NCBI RefSeq assembly: GCF_003426775.1
Contig: NZ_QJUG01000019.1
Span: 1-56,683, forward strand
From: Allorhizocola rhizosphaerae
GTDB lineage: Bacteria; Actinomycetota; Actinomycetes; Mycobacteriales; Micromonosporaceae
DNA length: 56,683 nucleotides
Reading direction: 5' to 3'
Below are positions 53,605 to 56,683 of this stretch, one piece after another; the stretch's first letter is position 1, and every line of letters begins with the position of its first letter. The notes below the pieces were generated by a model. It worked only from the letters and a program-made list of their open reading frames with translations, did not search any database and was not told where the DNA came from. The position numbers were made by a program, and so were the translations under genes.

Positions 53605-54908
53605 TTCTTCGCGGCCGACTTCATGTCATCGACCACCTTCTGCGGCGTCCCGGTCCCGGCGAAGATCGCGATGATCCCGTCGTTCATCGCGTTGCCGACC
53701 GTGCTGCCGTAGGCCGTGTCCAGCCACAGCTGGACGTAGCTCGCCTCGGTGGTTGCCTTCAGGATCGACGCCAGGACCGGCTCTGAGACGCCACTCTCGG
53801 CGCCCTTGGCGACGGGGAGGCCGACACCGGTTGCGGCGTAACCCTTCTGGACCTCGGGGCTGGCTATGTACTTGAGGAACTCCACGCACTCCGGCGGGGC
53901 CTGCTTGGCGCAGGCGAACCCGTCACCGCCGCCAAGGGCCGCCTTCGGGTCGCCTGGAGCACCCGTGATCGCGGGGAACGGGAACCAGCCGATGTTGGGC
54001 TTCATGGCGGCCCAGCCGTCGCCGGCGAGGGTCTCCATGGTGCCGAAGTTCCAGTCGCCCATGAGCTCCATCGCGGCCTTGCCGGTCGCGACCAGGCCGG
54101 CCGAGCTGCCCGCACCCTGCTGGGAAACCGTGGCGATGAAGTTCGGCTGGAACGGCTGGATGCCGATGAAGTCCTTCAGGTCGGTGCCGGCCTTCACGAA
54201 GCACGGGTCGTCGAACTTGAGCTCGAGGCTCGCCTTCTTCAGGGTGTCGATGGAGCAGGCGCGCAGCGCGAAGTTGTACCAGTAGTGTGCGGCGGGCCAC
54301 TTGTCCCCGGCGCCCACCGAGATCGGGATGACGTTGGCGGCCTTCAGCTTGGCGACGGCCTGCTTCAGCTCATCCAGTGTCTTCGGCGGAGCTGTGATGC
54401 CCGCATCGGCGAACAATTTCTTGTTGTACCAGAAGCCCTCGATGCCCATCCGGAAGGGCAGGCCATACTGACGTCCTTCGACCTGCCAGATGGCGGCCGA
54501 GCTGCCGATGTTGGCGACCTCGGTCTTGGTCTGGTCGGTGATGTCCTTGAGATAGTCGGCCTTTACCTGTTCGATTATCTCGCCGCCACCCCACGCCTGG
54601 AAGATGTCGGGCGGGTCGTTGCTCAGCAGGGCCGCCGGGATCCGGGTGCGCTGAAGCTGGTTGGTCTCGATCGCCTCGATCTGGATCGTGACGGTCGGGT
54701 GGAGCTTGTTGAAGTCGTCGGCGACCTTTTGCCAGAATCGCTTTCCTGGCCCCTCATCGGAGGCGTTGTGCCACCAGGTAAGGGTCACCGGGTTCTTGTA
54801 CAGCTCAGCTTCGGCTGGAGGCTGTTCCTTAGTGCACGCGCTTGGCAGCAACAGAGTGGTCGTCGCCATTAGCGCCAAGGCGGCGCGAACACGGCGCGAT
54901 CGTGCCAT
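53601..54908 (-). CDS. sugar ABC transporter, solute-binding lipoprotein (second importer)
   Basis: A 435-residue cluster 1 binding protein. The signal peptide ends in lipobox LPSAC with Cys25. Mature features: LTWWHNASDEG, DIFQAWGGGEI, IEGFWYNKKLF and a GVGLPVAKGA loop. Sugar specificity is not readable. ATG 54908 follows GGAGTCTCC; a CGAAACTTTC box lies 36 bases upstream, suggesting LacI-type control. It is not closely related to the first importer's binding protein beyond the fold. Confidence 0.9.
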   Translation of the reverse strand: MARSRRVRAALALMATTTLLLPSACTKEQPPAEAELYKNPVTLTWWHNASDEGPGKRFWQKVADDFNKLHPTVTIQIEAIETNQLQRTRIPAALLSNDPPDIFQAWGGGEIIEQVKADYLKDITDQTKTEVANIGSSAAIWQVEGRQYGLPFRMGIEGFWYNKKLFADAGITAPPKTLDELKQAVAKLKAANVIPISVGAGDKWPAAHYWYNFALRACSIDTLKKASLELKFDDPCFVKAGTDLKDFIGIQPFQPNFIATVSQQGAGSSAGLVATGKAAMELMGDWNFGTMETLAGDGWAAMKPNIGWFPFPAITGAPGDPKAALGGGDGFACAKQAPPECVEFLKYIASPEVQKGYAATGVGLPVAKGAESGVSEPVLASILKATTEASYVQLWLDTAYGSTVGNAMNDGIIAIFAGTGTPQKVVDDMKSAAKK

Positions 54909-54943
54909 TGGAGTCTCCTCAAAACGGTTGTCGCGTCAGGTAC

Positions 54944-54954
54944 CGAAACTTTCT
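54944..54954. promoter_or_regulatory. CGAAACTTTC-type LacI box before second sugar importer
   Basis: CGAAACTTTCT differs at one position from CGAAACTTTCG, a LacI-type operator form used by xylan/xyloside regulators in Streptomyces. It lies 36 bases upstream of the binding-protein start, and its core GAAA-C-TTTC is symmetric. No LacI gene flanks this importer, so the regulator must be elsewhere. Confidence 0.55.
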
Positions 54955-55092
54955 GTCGTGATCCGAAAATTACCGGGAATGCCGCGGACGTTACGGTGTG
55001 ATTGCGGTCTCGGTCAAGGGGTTGGCCGATCTCCTGTGCATCGGTTTGTCGGCGGATCCGTTCCGGTTTGGTCTCCATGCAGCACATGTGTG

Positions 55093-55377
55093 CTAGGCCG
55101 GGCTGTCCACCGGTGCGCGGATTGCGATCAAGACGGGCCGGTGATCGGCGACTCGTGCCTTGACTGCTCCTGCGGGCGCGGCATCGGCGGAGCGTGTGTG
55201 AGAAGGATTTCGCTTGCGCCCCAACGAATCGGACCGGCGCAGCCGGCCGGGCTCGCCGCTTCCGGAAGTTGCGGAACTTTTCCGGAATAGGCCCCGCGAT
55301 GCCAGGACGTCACCTGCCGTGATGCTCTCGCGCGCGTCTGGACCACGCCCGTTGACGGGTTCCAGATGGCGGGCCAT
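55093..55377 (-). pseudogene. possible relic of an endonuclease/exonuclease/phosphatase gene end
   Basis: The last 25 codons read VKARVADHRPVLIAIRAP followed by a short tail, which looks like the ending of the EEP family (SDHRPV with flanking strands). The preceding sequence in all frames is degenerate and lacks the upstream motifs. The stop (55093-55095) sits inside an AGCACA-TG-TGTGCT inverted repeat at 55081-55094. The whole stretch 54955-55453 shows no convincing intact gene. Confidence 0.35.
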
Positions 55378-55453
55378 CCCGGCCGATTGGCGGTCATGGT
55401 TGTCGAGATTGGACGGCGCGCGCTCGTGCGCTCGGCGCGACAGAGCATCCGGG

Positions 55454-55504
55454 TTGTGCGCGTCGAATACCTAGAAGTACTATGCATCGCACTCCCATGC
55501 ATAG
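55454..55504 (+). promoter_or_regulatory. promoter with 8-bp-arm palindrome upstream of PadR-sigma gene
   Basis: A TTGTGC (55454-55459) and TACTAT (55478-55483) pair, 18 bases apart, forms a plausible promoter. Perfect arms CTATGCAT (55480-55487) and ATGCATAG (55497-55504) with a nine-base spacer overlap the -10 and the presumed transcription start. PadR-type repressors bind spaced ATG-rich inverted repeats, so this is a likely autoregulatory site. Confidence 0.65.
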
Positions 55505-55529
55505 GGCTTCGAGGGTTAGGTGGGTGATC

Positions 55530-56384
55530 ATGCGCATTTCCAGGGACCTCACCGCCGCGTCGGCCGTCCCGCTGGTGCTCGGCATCGTGGCACCGCGCGA
55601 GCATCACGGGTACTCGATCATGAAAGGGGTCAGAGAATCGTCCGGCGGTCGTTCGGACTGGGCGGACGGATTGCTCTACCCCTTGCTGCACCGGCTGGAG
55701 CGGCTGGGCTACCTGGAATCGATCTGGCGCGCCACGCCAAGCGGGCGCCGCCGTAAGTACTACCGCTACCGGATGTCACATCCGGGGCCCCGGTGGTGCT
55801 CCGAAGATGTGGAAGAAAATGTGGGGCTCGCAGGGCACGGTCAGACCGCACTGGCCGTCGCCGTTCCGGCCGCTCCTGCGGGACGAGGGAACATCCGCCC
55901 GGATCTCGAACAGGTCTTCCGCACCGCCTATCCGAGGGTCGTCGCCGTCGCGGCCCGGGTGCTCGGCTCCCGGGACGAGGCCGAGGACGTGGCGCAGGAG
56001 GTGTTCCTGGCGTTCGGGCGTTCCTCGGTGCCGGCCGGTGAGGCGGTGGGCTGGTTGTCCGTCGCCACGGCGCACACCGCGCTGAACCACCTGCGCTCCA
56101 GCCGTCGCCGTGCCTCCCGTGAAGAGGCCGCCAACCGCGGCGACGGCGTCTGGCCGGATGTGGCCGACGCCGTCGTGACACTCGACGAGCGCCGCCGGGT
56201 GCGTGCGGCGCTTGCCCGGCTGCCCCGCAAGCAGGCGGTCGCGCTCGTGCTGCGGCACAGCGGCCTGAGCTACGCCGAGGTCGCCGCCGCTCTCGATCTG
56301 TCCGTCGGCAGCGTGGGCACCACTGTGCGGCGCGCCGAATCCAACCTACGCAAGGAGTTGAACCGTCATGCGTCATCCGACTGA
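55530..56384 (+). CDS. PadR domain fused to ECF sigma factor
   Basis: A 284-residue frame. Residues 1-82 are a PadR winged helix: AVPLVLGIVAPREHHGYSIM, DGLLYPLLHRLERLGYLESI and the wing SGRRRKYYRYRM; the usual C-terminal dimer helix is missing. About 35 linker residues follow. Residues 115-284 are an ECF sigma factor: region 2 with VLGSRDEAEDVAQEVFLAFG and region 4 with ALARLPRKQAVALVLRHSGL and YAEVAAALDLSVGSVGTTVR. ATG 55530 has TAGGTGG upstream. In-frame GTG codons at 55809 and 55821 could also start a separate sigma protein. The anti-sigma gene overlaps the end. Confidence 0.8.
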   Translation: MRISRDLTAASAVPLVLGIVAPREHHGYSIMKGVRESSGGRSDWADGLLYPLLHRLERLGYLESIWRATPSGRRRKYYRYRMSHPGPRWCSEDVEENVGLAGHGQTALAVAVPAAPAGRGNIRPDLEQVFRTAYPRVVAVAARVLGSRDEAEDVAQEVFLAFGRSSVPAGEAVGWLSVATAHTALNHLRSSRRRASREEAANRGDGVWPDVADAVVTLDERRRVRAALARLPRKQAVALVLRHSGLSYAEVAAALDLSVGSVGTTVRRAESNLRKELNRHASSD

Positions 56385-56683
56385 CGGCACGTTGCGCCGG
56401 CTCGTGGATGAGCCGGCCGGTGTCGCCGACGCCGATCACGAGCACGTCGCCGGTTGCCAGGTGTGTCTGTCCACATTGGAAAACGCGCGGCAGGACGCGG
56501 CGATGGCCGGTGCGGCGCTGCACTTCGAGGTCACCACCGACGTCGACGAAGGGTGGCGTCGCCTGTCCGGTGCGCTCGCCGCGGACGGTGCGCTCGCCGC
56601 GGACACACCCCGGCCGCGGGTGGCCGCCTCCACCCGCGGCCGGCGGTGGCGCGCGGCGTTGCGCAGCCCGGTGATCGCCGTCG
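56368..56683 (+). CDS. zinc-finger anti-sigma factor, truncated by window end
   Basis: The first 105 residues are visible. The HxxxCxxC anti-sigma zinc motif (HVAGCQVC) lies near residue 27, in a helical domain that would clamp the sigma factor. The sequence then reaches a basic linker (STRGRRWRAALRSP) that should precede a membrane helix beyond the window. ATG 56368 has AAGGAG ten bases upstream and overlaps the sigma stop by 17 bases. It is the expected partner of the upstream sigma domain. Confidence 0.85.
   Translation, partial: MRHPTDGTLRRLVDEPAGVADADHEHVAGCQVCLSTLENARQDAAMAGAALHFEVTTDVDEGWRRLSGALAADGALAADTPRPRVAASTRGRRWRAALRSPVIAV
56569..56604 (+). repeat. 18-bp perfect tandem duplication inside anti-sigma gene
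   Basis: GGTGCGCTCGCCGCGGAC occurs twice back to back, encoding repeated GALAAD. It keeps frame and lies in the linker between the zinc domain and the presumed membrane segment, so it probably changes only linker length. Confidence 0.85.

Noticed and set aside
55128..55691. A 187-codon minus-strand frame in the region upstream of the PadR-sigma gene
   Set aside because: No domain, composition like a shadow frame, and it crosses the likely promoter and the start of the PadR domain.

Overview
The window is a 56.7 kb piece of a very GC-rich actinomycete chromosome. The evidence is frequent GTG starts, many four-base ATGA/GTGA gene overlaps, a lone UbiA/UbiD pair of the futalosine menaquinone type, a system II cytochrome c maturation operon, and regulators of the LacI, GntR/UTRA, MarR and PadR families. 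The exact family cannot be fixed from the sequence. Most genes are ordinary. No prophage, integrase, transposase, CRISPR array, rRNA or tRNA gene was found.

Layout. 1-355: a 77-bp tandem repeat running off the left edge, then a promoter region. 356-3450: acetate-type symporter pair, a terminator and a tandem GNAT acetyltransferase. 3438-10148: DUF3152 lipoprotein, PEP mutase/isocitrate lyase-like enzyme divergent from a UTRA regulator, an unusual nucleotide-sugar dehydratase, a 41-codon gene, MarR divergent from a methyltransferase plus gluconokinase, and guanine deaminase. 10218-15820 (minus strand): hemL, histidine phosphatase, TlpA, CcdA, ResB, CcsB, which couples heme supply to cytochrome c assembly. 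16087-20688: FAD oxidoreductase, oligopeptidase B and an MFS exporter. 20923-30364: a glycoside locus with ROK kinase, GH2 beta-mannosidase, a three-gene sugar ABC importer lacking its ATPase, and three LacI regulators. 30387-33231: menaquinone UbiD/UbiA enzymes and a small HTH protein. 33288-38436: membrane protein, cytidylate-kinase-like protein, secreted protein, and a ribosomal-protection GTPase with a possible leader ORF. 38570-41605: a 1011-residue surface protein with HExxH and VWD domains. 41728-47353: methyltransferase, a beheaded CYTH gene, and a steroid locus (cholesterol oxidase, toroid protein, NAD(P) dehydrogenase-like protein, AhpD-like protein) around a KstR-type site. 47360-50671: SUKH protein and a chromate resistance locus (split ChrB, LMW-phosphatase-like protein, ChrA) around a perfect palindrome. 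50685-54908: APH-like kinase and a second sugar ABC importer. 54909-55529: non-coding, with a LacI-type box, a possible nuclease relic and a strong palindrome. 55530-56683: a PadR-ECF sigma fusion followed by a truncated zinc-finger anti-sigma gene.

The least ordinary signals are: the PadR-ECF sigma fusion with its own palindromic promoter; a 60-bp ungapped element repeated at three intergenic sites; the VWD/HExxH protein with a second export signal in its middle; the dehydratase with Cys in place of the catalytic Asp; and the KstR-type operator at the cholesterol oxidase gene. All functional statements come from reading motifs; no database search was possible.
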